Assembly (NCBI GenBank): GCA_963921195.1
Contig: OY992539.1
Coordinates: 40,256,299-40,320,298 of the forward strand
Source of the DNA: Pegoplata infirma
Lineage: Eukaryota; Arthropoda; Insecta; Diptera; Anthomyiidae
Length of the DNA stretch: 64,000 nt
Direction of reading: 5' to 3'
Both the position numbers and the translations under genes were made by a program. The notes beneath the pieces are model-generated. The model saw only the letters and a list, made by a program, of their open reading frames with translations, had not been told where the DNA came from and did no database searches. This document shows, in pieces, positions 22,435-34,612 of this stretch (its first letter is position 1; each line of letters starts with the position of its first letter).

Positions 22435-23514
22435 TGAGGCATTCCACACCAAATGTCCAGGAAAAAAACATTAAAACGGAATGCACCACAATCTCAAAAA
22501 TTTAGTTTTGTATTTTCGATTAAATTTTTTTTTTTTTGAAAATTTTCAGAACCCGTTCTAAAATTTCCATTTTTTAAAAAAAGTCAATTTATCAAAAATC
22601 CGGCCACTTTTTTAATTTTTTTTTTAAAGTTTAGTTGTTTGTCTATCCACATAAAACAACTCAGACATGTTTTTTTGTTTTTTTTTTTTCGAGAAAATCG
22701 CATTTGAATTTTGAATTTTATAACAATTTTGTAATTTGCTTGTATTTTCTTGTTTCAACATAGCGTATGAGTAATATTTATGCAACTATTTACCCACAGT
22801 TTCTGTAATACGAATGCCGTCTGCGACGAATTTGTGTGTATTTTGTTTACAATAACAAAATACACACAAATTCGTAACAAACGAATGGCGTTCGTATTAC
22901 AGAAACTGGGGGTTAATACTCATTCGCTATGTTGAAGCAAAACAAGAAAATACATAAAAACAAAATTGTTATGAAATTTAATATTCAAATCCGATTTTCT
23001 CGAAAAAAAAAACGAAAAACATATGAATTATAAGGAAAAAAGTGCATTCGTTTTACTTTCACCAAAATTTATTTATGTGAAACAAAATGAAAAAAAAAAA
23101 CGGATGTGAAATCTAGAACACAAAAAAAATCGGAAATTTTCGTTTTCACATTTTTTATGTGAATTACTTTTTTTGGAACAGCGACCCTAAACTTTTTTTT
23201 TTTTGTAAAAGCAAAATGGCCGGATTTTTGATAAATTTACTTTTTTAAAAAATTAAAAATATCAGAACGGGTTCTGAAAATTGAATCGACAGCCCATACA
23301 AATCTATACGAGAATGTAAATTTTTGAGATTGTGGTACATTCCAATTTAATTTGATAAATATTTAAACACGCCTCCTAAGCCCAGTTTTTTGAAAAATTG
23401 AAAAACCAAAAACGCAATTTTATTAGTTTCATATAGGGCTATTCATAAAACCTATTCAGAAATTCACGGGACGCATGTTTTTCTGTAGCGGGACATTTGA
23501 TTTGGTATGCCTCA
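22435..23514. mobile_element. Long palindromic element F, copy 1
   Basis: Ends TGAGGCATTCCACACCAAAT and the inverse of TGAGGCATACCAAATCAAAT are flanked by TA. The two arms (about 350 bp each) are inverted copies sharing 'gcatttgaattt...aacaattttg' and 'cggccatttt'. The centre holds a nested hairpin (about 22793-22912), and family H sequence occupies part of the right arm (23030-23190). Relatives lie at 54444-55556 and about 55585-56905. Confidence 0.7.
22793..22912. mobile_element. Hairpin MITE nested at the centre of element F copy 1
   Basis: The arms CAGTTTCTGTAATACGAATG and CGTTCGTATTACAGAAACTG and the inner 'aatttgtgtgtattttgtt' and its inverse form an almost perfect stem. Similar text (gtttccgtaacacgaatggc) occurs at about 26960. 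Confidence 0.65.
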
Positions 23515-24325
23515 TATAAACTCTTAATATAATTAATAATACGCACCGTATACTAAACTAATGAAAATTAAAAGTTAGATATGGGATCTTGAGTGAGATT
23601 TTATTCACGACCACGCACGTTCTCATAAGAAACATGTTAATCAAGCAACATCGCACGAATTTCTTCCGGCCTAAGTAGAGGGTAAAAAATCCCACCAACT
23701 TCAGAAAAAAATCTAAATTTTGATTAGGAGGAGCTTAAACTGTGGATAAACTACAGAATTTGTACTGAAAAGAGCGCAAACAGTTGTGTTTGCCAAAACC
23801 GTTAAGCGAAACCGCTTTACCCCAAACATTTTTTTTTGTTTGATATCAAAGGAGTATAAAAAAGTCGAAGTCGAATAGTTGAGATAAAAAAGTTTTATTT
23901 TTTTTTTTTTAATTTTCTGTTGTGTCATGGAATTTAATTTATTCAAAGTGCTTTTGTTTTTATTTATACAAATATTTATCAATAATTTCGTTTTTTTTAA
24001 TTTTTCTTTTTTGGTTTAAAAAGTATGAGGTCCAAATGTTGTTTTATGTATTTATTTTTCTTTTAATTTAATCCAGATTTTTTAATTTTTAGTATTTTTT
24101 GTTTTTTGTTTTTTAATTTTTAATTATTTTTTTTTTCATTTAAAGTGCTCGAACTTTTTTTTAAGATCTTTTATATTTAATTGACGGAAATCTATTTGAA
24201 ACAAAATAAAGGATTTTCTTTTTGAATGAGGTTTATATTTTCAAGGTATTTAAGGTTGTTTTCATTTTTTGTAATCATAAGGTTTTTTTAATATAAATAC
24301 TCTTTTTAACTCAAAATTATAATGG
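23515..24325. other. Intergenic AT-rich stretch
   Basis: No gene or defined element is seen. Long T runs at 23880-24200. Confidence 0.35.
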
Positions 24326-24680
24326 TATTCACTTCAGCAATTTTTAGCCTTGCAATAGTGCAAGATTGCAACTTTTTTTAATATTGACAGTACTCACGTC
24401 AGAAATTTTTACCCTTGCAAAGTGCAAACTTCAACATTTATTACAACAAACACACATAAACTTATTTTTTTTCATGTGTTTATTGTAAAAATATTGCATT
24501 TCGCAATTTTGCAAGAGTAAAAACTGCTGACGTGAATTCTAGTATTGAATTAACACTTTCCTATTTGCTTTTTGTTTAAATAGTAATATTATTGCTAATC
24601 TTTGCAAAATAACAAACAAATAAAGTTGCAATTTTGATATTTCACATTTTTGAAAGACAAAAATTGCTGACGTGAATTCC
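24326..24680. repeat. Palindromic 'attcacgtcag...cccttgcaa' repeats, cluster 1
   Basis: Inverted ends of the type 'ttcacgtcagaaatttttaccc' and 'gtaaaaactgctgacgtgaattc' enclose short centres; one clear hairpin spans about 24389-24541. The same family recurs at about 25747-26318. Confidence 0.6.
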
Positions 24681-24954
24681 ATTTATATATTTTTTTATGA
24701 TAAAACTTTTAAATATAATATTTTCGTTGTACTTATTTTTTTTAATTTTATTTTACTTTAGAGGTTGTACATTTATTTTCATTTTAAAGTTTCGTTTTTT
24801 ATTTTCTTATTAAGAAAAGGTTTTTGTAAATATATGTTTTTTATGTTAATTAAGGCTAGATGCGAACTGGCAAAAGTTGTTGTAATTTTGAATACCACTA
24901 TATCAAAAAAATAAATAATTTAAAACTCCTATTTAAAATTAATCAAACATGTAC

Positions 24955-25575
24955 CGAATGATATACGTTTGAATGTAGAGATCAAATGGAGTAAAGCTGC
25001 ATTTGAAGATTTTAATTTCGTGATCCCGTTTCCTTTTAAAAGGACTTCAAAGTTTTAGAGGATTACAATATTTTTTAAATATTTTTACTTGTCTCTAATG
25101 TCACTATAGATGGCAAAAGAAAGAAGGAAAATTTTCGCTAATTTAAATTTTTCAATTTAGTCATATCAGGCTAAAGGATGTGAATAATGTCCTTTAAAAA
25201 AATTTATCAAGAGATTTTGTTAAAAAAATTTTAAATGATACTGAAGGATAGTTTTTTGAAAAGACATTAAATACCTCATAATTCCTAATATGTCAAAATA
25301 ATAAAATGGAAAAATTAGCGGAGTTCCTCCTCTTTCATTTGCCACCAATAGTGGCATCCTAAGACAAGTACAAATATACAATTTTTTTTTAAAAAATTTA
25401 ATCCGCTTAAGCTTTGAAGTCCCTTTTAAAGGAAACAGGATCATGAAATGAAAAACTGTAAATGTAGTTTTACTACATTTAGTCTCTAGTTTCAAACGTA
25501 TATTATCCAGTTTGTGTAAATGTAGTTTTACTTCATTTAGCCTCTAGTTTCAAACGTATATTATTCAGTTTGTGT
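24955..25575. mobile_element. Inverted-repeat element with a 65-bp tandem duplication at its right end
   Basis: The left arm (gatatacgtttgaatgtagag ... tcgtgatcccgtttcctttt) is mirrored by the right arm (aaggaaacaggatcatgaaa ... tctagtttcaaacgtatat). The right terminal stretch 'gtaaatgtagttttac...cagtttgtgt' is present twice in tandem (about 25459-25575). Confidence 0.55.
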
Positions 25576-25746
25576 TTAACAATTTTTTTTCTTTTTGATG
25601 GACAGTGAAATATCATACACATTAAAAATTGTTAGTACACAAAAAGATTGAGGCAATCAAAATTAAAAAGCGTTATATTACTGGCTTCACTAAAAAACTT
25701 GTACCCTTGCAAAAGTGTAAGATTGCAAAGAAAACAGTGTTTGAAT

Positions 25747-26318
25747 TAATAATGGAATTCACGTCAGAAACTTTAGTCTTGCAAAATTGCGCAATGTCAA
25801 AATTGCAACTTATTTTGCTTGTTTCTTTGTGAATAAAAGCAATTGTGTTTATATTAAAATAAATTGCAAATTTTTTCTTGCAACTACGCATCATATAAAA
25901 GGTAATAGAAAAATAAAATTTAAAAAAAAAAAAAAAAAATTGCAATATTGCACTGTTGCACTGTTGCAAGGGTCAAAAAATTCTAAAGTGAATACCCTGA
26001 ATATACTTTTCTATTACCTTTTACATGATGCGTGATTGCAAGAAAAGAATAGAACTTTATTTTAATAAAGTTCTAAGTTTAAAATATAGTTGCAATTTTG
26101 ACATTTCGCATTTTGGCCAGATTAAAATTGCTGAGGTGAATTTCATTATGACGGCATTCACGTCAGATATTTTTACCCTTGCAAAGTGCGAAATGCAACA
26201 TTTATTACAACAAACAGACATTAAATTATTTGTTCGTTTATTTTATGTCATGTGTTTGTTCTAAAAATTTTGCATTTCGCAAATTTGCAAGGGTAAAAAT
26301 GACGTGAATACCACTATG
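25747..26318. repeat. Palindromic 'attcacgtcag...cccttgcaa' repeats, cluster 2
   Basis: At least two hairpin units lie here (about 25747-25998 and 26153-26318) with the same ends as the cluster at 24326-24680, including 'acaacatttattacaacaaac' in both clusters. Confidence 0.6.
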
Positions 26319-26580
26319 ATTGATAATTGCACTTTAATTTGTTTGAAAAAATTATTATATGTTTGCAAAAAGCATTTTATGATTTCAAATAATCGTAAAA
26401 TTATAATTAGGCCATAATATGATTGCAATAAACATATTATGATTGCTGTCAACACTATAGCACCATGATCAATCATAACATAACTTTTTATCTGTTTAAA
26501 AACTACTGAAAAATGTTGTATAAACTCAGTAATAACTTTTCCAACATATGCCAGTGAATTTTTACTAAAAAAATGTTTTA

Positions 26581-26646
26581 GGGCCTATTCACATCTGAGG
26601 TGAAATCTCGTTTGAACGAGTTTTCACCTCAGGTCTGATTTGGGTA
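26581..26646. mobile_element. Short hairpin MITE, relative of 16214-16342
   Basis: It has the same terminal text (ggcctattcaca.ctgaggtg ... cacctcaggt.tgatttgggt) with the inner half deleted. Confidence 0.7.
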
Positions 26647-26990
26647 TTAGTGTAAAATAATTTTGAATCATTTTGAGAATAATTTTTGTTAGTTCGTTTC
26701 CAACCTAAATACATGTATGAATTTTCTATTTAATTTTGTTGTTTAAAAAAATTTCTTATTTTTATGGATTTTCTTAATTTACATATATAAAAATTTTGTA
26801 TTTTAATAAGGAAACCTCTGAGCTGAGACTTCATATTTTATTTAATTTTTTTATTTACAAGATATTTTTTACTATAGAATTAATTTAGCTAATATTCTAA
26901 TTTATTGATTTATTAAAAGAAATTTAAAATTAAAACAAAATTATAATATATTAGGAGACTGTTTCCGTAACACGAATGGCTTACACATTA

Positions 26991-27603
26991 GGGCGTCCCG
27001 TCAAATCTAAACTTTTCAATTTTGTTTCGTTATACCTGCCGAACGATTGTCACAGAAAAGCTGTGGGAAAATTTAAAAATTTTATCATCAGTCGGCAACC
27101 AGCCATAAAAGTATGAAAAAATTACTTTCTTCAACCAAAATTCATGTCCGAATTTTTTGATCAAATCCGGCTTAAAAATTAGGAATTTTGTGTACTTTAT
27201 GGAAACAATGTTTAAAAAGGTTCCAAAATAAAATTTTGGTCCACAGATGCTGATTTTTAAACATAAAAATTATTTTTTATCCAAATTCGTCTCAAAAGTT
27301 AGAAGATGTTAAGCATGTTATCTATAAAATATTAAAAAAAATATAAAAACACGATTTTGATCCAAAAATGCTAATCAGCGATTTTCGTCCACCGATGCTG
27401 ATCAGCATTTTTGGACCAAAATCCATTTTTTTTTTTTAAATATTTTTTACATAACATACTTAATATTTTCCAACCTTTAAGACCAATTGGGTTAAAACAA
27501 ATTTTTTATGAGTAAAAATCAGCATCTGTGGACCAAAGATGCCGTGGCCATTGGGCAGGTATTACGACACAAAATTCGAAAGTTTAGATTTGACGGGACG
27601 CCC
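26991..27603. mobile_element. TIR element (613 bp), TA target, GGGCGTCCCG ends
   Basis: The terminal inverted repeats begin GGGCGTCCCGTCAAATCTAA and match over about 34 bp. TA lies outside both ends (26989-26990, 27604-27605). Inner sequences with 'cgatgctgatcagcattttt' are also partly palindromic. No ORF is present. Confidence 0.85.
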
Positions 27604-27738
27604 TATTATACATATGTGAAGCATTAGAAATAATTGGGATTTGCTATAATAGCTGTGTTTTTTAACACTTGAATTTATCTGTGTTTTTTTAACATTACTA
27701 TAAAATCTGTGGAATCTAGTATTAATAAAAATAACTAA

Positions 27739-28152
27739 CAAGGGAAGTATCTCAACCCATATGAACCGATTTGTCGAAAATTAAAATATATATAAAAGAG
27801 ACGATTTTAAGGCTGGGGTGTCTTGGACTATCTGGCATATAAGTGTTTAAAAATTTAAAAATTTACACATTTTCATGAAAAAAATATTTAATGAAGTCGA
27901 ATTTTTACAAGGTGATGCCATCTTTGGATAGGAATTAACACAACATTTCTTCTCATATGAAAATAGCATATAGTTTCTTTGAAAGAAAATGCTGAAAAAT
28001 CCAATAACGATTGATTTTTTTCGCACTTTTGGAACCTGTAAATTCTCGATATGACCGATAAGCCGAGACACCCCAACCTTAGAATTTGTCTCTTTTATAT
28101 ATATTTTAAGTTTCATGCAAATCGGTTTATAGGGGTTTAGACACTTCCCTTG
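27739..28152. mobile_element. TIR element (414 bp), TAA target, CAAGGGAAG ends
   Basis: CAAGGGAAGT at the left and ACTTCCCTTG at the right are flanked by TAA on both sides (27736-27738, 28153-28155). Inner arms share 'aaaagagac' and 'ggggtgtc' in inverse orientation. A 3-bp TWA target is typical of PIF/Harbinger MITEs. Confidence 0.75.
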
Positions 28153-28274
28153 TAAGATAAAGAAGAAGAAGAACTTACCCCATTTTTATTTACGTATTTT
28201 TTGTTAAATTTGTTACACTTTAGGAGGCACCGTGAGAGCCGTGAAGCTGGTTTTATAAAACAAATTAATAAAAA

Positions 28275-29075
28275 ACAAGTAAAAAAGTTAAATTCGGCCT
28301 TGCCGAATTCCAAAAAGATTATTCCAAAAAACTTTTTTTAAAAGGAAATTACTTAAAAAAAAAAAAAAAATTAAAAAAAAAAAAAATCCGCGAAAAAAAA
28401 ATTTTGGTAAAAAAAAAAAAAAATCCGCGATTTATTTATTTTTTTGTCAAAAATATTTTCGCACTTGTTTAAATACCATTTGGTGTTCAATTATGTTCAC
28501 ATATGTCAACCAGCAGCCGAATTAAAGCATTTTGTATTTTTAGGTTATGTTGAATGTACTAAAATTTTTGAGGTGTCCTTACATTTTCGTTCATAACTTT
28601 TGAACCGCTGAACCGATATTGCTCAAGTGCAATACCAAACTTCTCAGGAGAACTTCCAATAAATATGTTAAGTTTCAGTAATATCCGTGTAGTATTTTGG
28701 TCGTGATCACCATTTCCACAGACAGACGGACAGACGGACATCGCTAGAATGTCTTAAAATCGATCGGGGATCATGAATATATATACTTTATGGGGTCCCA
28801 GACCGATATTTCGATGAGTTACAAACGGAATGACAAACTTATATATACCCTCTTTCACTAAGTGGAGGGTATAAAAATATTATGGGGACCACCTTAAGTG
28901 TTAAAGGTAGATGGTAGGTTGTACTGTGGAAATGTTGGGGTTTAACAAATATTAGCGACCGGTCATATATTTGATCGGTATACTTTCGATCGTTATACTT
29001 CAAGGTGGGTCAAGGAACAATAGTTACGTACATCAGCACAAAGTCGTTATACCCTGTACCACAGAGTGATTTATG
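28275..29075 (+). mobile_element. Family Z repeat copies 2 and 3
   Basis: 28275-28872 starts AAAAAACAAGTAAAAAAG, contains the palindrome TTCGGCCTTGCCGAA, a short GACG-type block at about 28720-28740, and ends GGAGGGTATAAAAAT. It is followed by a 5'-truncated relative at about 28970-29075 that preserves the intact target site used by the hAT element at 1126. Confidence 0.55.
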
Positions 29076-29218
29076 GTATAAAAATTATAATCCGTACGTG
29101 TGAAAAACAAGAACAATATTTGCCGCCATGTTGAAAAATTCCTCGAATACAATTCTGATTAAATACAACTGACGGATTTTGGAAATTTGAAAAAAAAAAA
29201 AATGGTTGTCTTGCGATA

Positions 29219-29982
29219 CACTCAAAAAAATACGTTAGTAGATTTACTAATTTTTTTTGATAATGCTGGTTAGCTAACTTTTAGCAAATTTTTAGTTGAG
29301 ATTAGCATGTTAGCAAAAATATCTTGTAAACTTCATTTAGCGCATTAGCAATTTTAAACAAAATTTGAACTAATTTTTTTTTGCTAAATTTAAAATTGAG
29401 TTGACCAAATTTTAACAAACTTTTTTGCTAATATTAGCAAAAATAAATGGTAAATTTTTTTTTATTTTCGGAAAACTTAAAATGGCGCTATCTCGGAAAC
29501 TAATCCAGATAGAGCAAAATGGAGGCCATTTTTGGTTCTCGGGCTCTAGTATCGCCGGTCCTCTTCACATGTGTGGACCCTAATGGGTCCTAACTTTGGA
29601 TCCAAAAAAGTTAGCATTCCCGAAAATTTTAAAATGGTCATATATTTTTGAAGTTATCGAGTTTTGTAATTCTCAAAACCCCGTTGGTCCCCTAAAATCA
29701 CGTATCTCAAAAACTAAGCAAGGTAGAGCGAAACGGTCACAAATTTTGGATCAAAAACCCAACTAGGTCTAGGCCCATCGGGGTCTGGACCTATCGGGTC
29801 CGAACCCAATGGGGTCCTCAAATTTGTATGAACTAAGTTGAAAAAAAAAATTTCAGTTAACTAATTTTTGGCAAAACATTTTTGCTAACTTTACCAAAAA
29901 AATTGTGGGCTCAAAATCAGCAAATTTTCTTGTAGGTTTACAAGTTTTTTTTGCTAACATACAGTTTTTTTTTTTTTGAGTG
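29219..29982. mobile_element. CACTCAAAAAAA/TA-target MITE (family C), copy 1
   Basis: The left end TA-CACTCAAAAAAATACG and the right end TTTTTTTTGAGTG-TA bound the element. The interior contains GC-richer text (gggtccgaacccaatgggg) and repeated 'gctaac' words. Copy 2 lies at 39876-40754. Confidence 0.8.
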
Positions 29983-29989
29983 TACATCA

Positions 29990-30800
29990 TTTTTATAGTT
30001 TTCGATGCGCTGAGCTTAAATATAAAAAAAGTTTTAACATCGGTTGAACTTTTTTCGGGATATCAGTACTTCAAATTTGCGAAAAATGGCGGTTTTTTCC
30101 CAAGGTCCAGAAATTAAAAAAAAAAAAATTTTTTTTTTTGACTTTTTTAAAGAGCTTTAGACAAATTTTGAATTAAAATTAATTTGAGACAAATCCGATC
30201 ATTTTAATCCGTGGAGTCTGTCGATCAAATTTTTTTTTTTTTTTAATTTTTTCCTTACCAAAAACTCAAAACTAATCGAAGGCTCAAATTAAGTTTTTTA
30301 GAAAGTTTTTCTTAAGCTCTTTAAAAAGTCAATGAAACAAAAATTTTTAAAAAAAAATTTAAACTCGGGAAAACTCTTAATTTTTAAAAGTTTTTTAACA
30401 AATTTCAAATGGCGATGTCTTGAATACCGCTCGAGCGATTTTAGATTTTTTTTTGATTATTTGTATTAAAAAAAAAAATGCATCGCAAGAATATTTTTTA
30501 ATTTTTAAGGAATCAAAAATTTTGTTTTAAAAATATTTCTTGAACGTAGGAAGAAAAGAGATATCTCGACAACCGTCCAACCGATTTTCATTTTTTTTGA
30601 TATTCGTATTCAGCGCATCAAAATTATTAATGATGTGACGCAGACACATGTTTTTTTTTAATTGCAAAAACTAAAACTTTGATTGCCGGACGTTACGGGT
30701 TCATTTAGTCCGATTGGCCTCAAATTTGTACGATATATAACGCGTGAAGGGATAAGAGAATAAAAATTTGTCCCGACAATTTGTCTTATAAAAAATAGAG
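29990..30800. repeat. Degenerate dispersed repeat, also at 60360-62110
   Basis: 'attcgtattcagcgcatcaaaa' and 'ttgattgccggacgttacggg' correspond to 'attcatgttcagagaatcaaaa' and 'ttgatcgccgggagccacgg' near 61940-62030. No coding sequence is present. Confidence 0.45.
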
Positions 30801-31453
30801 GTCTAATGTACTGTGTGCTTTATTGTTTCATAGCAGAGTAAACAGACGCGACACTTAAAACACTTATCAAAAAGTATTCTTGAACCATATTTTTAATTTT
30901 TTTCAAGTTTTTGTGTTAGAAATAGTGAACTAGTATAAGGCAGCATAAAACAATGGACTTGTTTTTATAGGTTCAATCATACATGAACGGTAGAAAAAGT
31001 CGCCATGTTTTGCTACTGTGGCGTTGGTTTAGTTTGGGTATATTTTCTTTTACAACAGCCATAATCCGTCACGGTGGATTTTTTTTATAATGTCACAATA
31101 AAAATCCGTTCAGAATTGATAAAAAAATTCCTAAAACAAACTTAAAAGCAAAAAAATTCAAAAGATTCAACTAAACTGAAATTAAAAATTAAAGAAAACA
31201 AAATTTGTTTTTTTTTAAATAATATAAAGTACTTTTTATTACACAATTAAAAATATATAAACATTTTTTTTAATTAAATATTAAAGAAATAATAAAACAA
31301 AAAAATAAAAAAAAATTATAAAAAACCAAAACACAATAAAATCATAAAAATGAAAAACAAACAAAAAAGTTAAAATTTAATTTTGAACATTTTTATTTTT
31401 TTATTTTTTTTATAAAAGAGGAAACTTAAGATTCTTAACAGATTGCACTTTAC
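30801..31453. other. AT-rich sequence left of the Penelope-like pair
   Basis: No feature was recognised. From about 31130 the sequence is almost pure A/T. Confidence 0.4.
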
Positions 31454-31464
31454 ATAAATTAATT

Positions 31465-31627
31465 ATATTTTTTATTTTTTGTTGGGCTAATTGTGGTCAG
31501 TTAGATTTTTGATGTAAATAAAAACAAATTTATTGCATCATTTTTTCTCGACGTTTCGTTGATGGGTTTTCAACTTTTTCAAGAGATTAGATTTATTAAT
31601 TTCTGGTGACAAAATATAAAAAAACAT
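31465..31627 (-). repeat. 3' pseudo-LTR of the left Penelope-like copy, truncated
   Basis: It matches the sequences at 34613-34805 and 37549-37736 in inverse orientation but lacks about the last 32 bp. It includes the GAAACGTCGAG ribozyme-like motif (31546-31586). Confidence 0.8.
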
Positions 31628-31836
31628 GGTAACAAAATTCTTAAGTATTAATTATCAAAGTTAAACTTACGATTTTTTAAAATTTACATTTTCAGATATT
31701 TAAAAAATTGTTTTATAAAACTGGACAACACGACACACATTGTATAAATAATTTAATAAATAATTGGAGAAAAAATAAATAAAAATATAAATAATCACAG
31801 TTTAAAATTAATAACTAATATCACAGAACTTATTGT

Positions 31837-34562
31837 TTAACTGATTGCTATTGAATATTGCAGCTTTGTATTATCTTTGTCTTCCTTTGTGTTCATTGTT
31901 GTTTTAATTTTTTCTTGGATCCTCAAACTTTCGATTGTATATCTCTTATTTTCTTTACTTTCCTTATTTAGAATTTTTACTCCCTTAAAATTAAGTTGAT
32001 GTCCAGTCTCTTTTGCGTGAATTGCTAAAGCAGTTGACTCTTTTGATTTTTTAACATCAGCTTCATGTTCTGCTATTCTTACACCTAGCATTCGTTTTGT
32101 TGTTCCTATATATACTTTATTGCATTGTTCCCTTTCGTTGCCTTGACAGTCAATTTCATACACAACATTATCAATTTTTAATTTTTCTAATTTTGTTTTG
32201 TTTCGTGTAAACAGGTGTCTCAGTGTCTCATTCGATTTGTGTGCTAATTTTACGCTCTCATCATTAATTACTCTCATTAGATTTTTACTCTCCGTCAATT
32301 TTGGTATATATGGAATGCTGTAGAATAGGGATCCATTTATTTGCGTCTTTTCATTTTGGGTATTTTTAAGAGTTTTGTTTAGTAAGTTATTTATAATGAA
32401 TGTTGGGAAGTTGTTCATGGTTAAAATTCTTTTAACTTTAGTAATATTTTCTTTTTTAAATTGTTCATGACTTAACTGCAATACTTTTTTAATTAGATTC
32501 GTCGCTGTATTTATCTTCATTTTATGTGGTTGAGTCGAGTGATAATTTATCATTCTTCCTGATGCTGTCGGCTTGGTGTACCAATTGGTTATTAGCTTTT
32601 CATTGTCCTTTATTATTTCCATATCCAGATATGATATTTTTCCATTTTTCTCTTTTTCAATGGTAAATTTAAGTTTATTGTGATAGGTGTTTAGTGTTTT
32701 CATTATGATTTCTTCGTCCTTTTTGTTGATGACTGCAAATAAATCATCTACGTATTTTGATATATGTTTTATTTTTACATTTTTTAATTTTAATTCTTCG
32801 ATTACGTCGTCAAGAAGTTTATCCAGAACAATGTCGGCAATCGTGGGTGAAAGCGGGTTCCCCATAGGCATACCATATGTTTGATGGTAAAATTTTCCAT
32901 TAAATGTAAAGTAGTTGTTTTCTTCTAAGCAAAATTGTAGTAATTTTAAGAATTTTGGTTTTGTAATTGTTGTTTCTTTTTTCAGGATTTCCCATTTGTC
33001 AATGATGTTTTTTATAGCTAGGTGGGTAGGTATATTTGTAAACAGTGAAACCACGTCAAATGAAACAATAATGTCTTCCTTCTCTAAAGTGATGTCTTCT
33101 AGCCGTTCTTTTAGTTCCACCGAATTTTTAACGTTGTATGTTGGTGATATTACGTGTTTTAGAATTTTACCGATGTATTGGGATAATTTGTAACAGGGTA
33201 CCTTTACTGAGGACGATATGGGTCTCATGGGTATATCTTCCTTATGAATCTTCGGTAGACCATATAGTTCAGGAGCTGCAGCTGCATGGCTTGTAAGTCT
33301 AATTTTTTCAAATTTTGTGATGTGATTGTTTTTTAATAAATCCGTTATTATGTTGTTGTTGTTTTTTTGTAATTTGGCTGTTGGGTCCTCGCGAATAGAT
33401 TTGTAGGTAATTTTATCTTCTAGTAGCATATTTATTTTTCTTATGTATTCTTCTTTGTACATGATCACTGTCTTGTTTCCCTTGTCAGCTGTTGTTATCA
33501 TTATTTTGTCCTTATGTTTCTTTATATACATTTTTGTCTCCTCATATATATTTAAAATGTATTTCTCTATCTCGTTGTTTCTTATATTTCTTTTATAATT
33601 TGCAATCCGATTGGCAACTTTAGACCTTGTTATCTCTTTTTCCGTGTCGTCCTTTATGGTTTGTATCCACTGTTCCATGTCCGCTATAAGGGGGATTGGT
33701 GAAAAATTCTTGTTGTTCACTGGTAAAGCGAATTTATTTCCTAGGGACAGAAGCCATTTACTTTCCATATCAAAATTTATTGTTGTGTAGTTTATGAACC
33801 ACTCTTCGTTGAAATTAAAATGGAATTTTTTAAACATCTCACTTTTTAATTTCTTCATTTTAGAATTATGTGTCTTTTGGATACCCTCTTTTATTTTAAC
33901 AAATTTGTTCCATTGGTCTTTCTTAAATTTAATAAGTTCTGTTTCGTTAAGTGTCCTACCAATTTCATTCTCCATATCGCTCCTTTACTTGTATAGTGTC
34001 ATAACACAAAAAATGCGTTTTTTGAGTTAATGATGCATAATTATATGTTATATCGTGCTTTATATTGTGTCAAAAATTCGTATTAATATCTTTTAAACTC
34101 ACCGTTTGAAAAGAGTACACGCCATTATTACATTTTCTTTGTACCGGCCTTTTTCAATTAAAAACCAGTTTCAATAGTAAACTTTAAACGTGTTTTCTGC
34201 AAAATCAAATATTTTGAGTTGTGACACTATACAAGTAAAGGAGCGATATGTTTAATTTCCTTCATAGTTGACTTTTTGATTATATGTGTCTCCCTAATTT
34301 CTACGTTTAGTATTTTGTTGTGAAGATTATGCTCTATTTTTTCCATTTCAGTTTTGGCTGCTGATGTTTTAAACAAGTGCGTTAATTTTTGGGTACTGTT
34401 GCTTACGTGTGTTGGTGTGATTCCAGATTTTCTGCATTTTTGTAAAAATACCGCCCTTTCTGTTGTCTTTGCAAGTTTTTCTATTGCTCTACAGTATTGT
34501 TTTAGCATACTGGTTGTTTCTATGTTGTATTTGGTTTTTATATGTTGAAAAAAGTTCTTCAT
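31837..34562 (-). pseudogene. Penelope-like reverse transcriptase/GIY-YIG protein, left copy interrupted by a MITE
   Basis: Codons 1-105 are at 34562-34248 and codons 106-817 at 33972-31837, with the 268-bp insertion and its target duplication between them. The reading frame before the insertion runs into IAPLLV and a stop, so only a truncated N-terminal peptide or an internally started 712-residue protein could be made. Residue for residue, the two pieces equal the intact protein at 34882-37335. Loss of the copy is therefore due to the insertion alone, with no other visible decay. Confidence 0.9.
33978..34245. mobile_element. MITE (268 bp) inside the left Penelope-like ORF
   Basis: The ends CGCTCCTTTACTTGTATAGT and ACTATACAAGTAAAGGAGCG are perfect inverses, and the match extends to about 24 bp. 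The host sequence ATAT is duplicated (33974-33977, 34246-34249). The right copy shows the empty site at about 35194-35200. Because the site is itself TATA-like, a TA duplication with TCGCTCC ends is an equally valid reading. No ORF; superfamily not recognised. Confidence 0.9.
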
Positions 34563-34612
34563 GTTGTTGTTATATTTTTGTCAGCTAATAATGTTGTTAC
34601 TTCTAGTTTTGT

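Noticed and set aside
25673..25969. 98-residue minus-strand frame
   Set aside because: It lies in palindromic repeats; no recognisable domain and no codon bias.
32687..33193. Plus-strand frames over the left Penelope copy (and mirrored ones at 35979-36485)
   Set aside because: They are antisense shadows of the reverse transcriptase.
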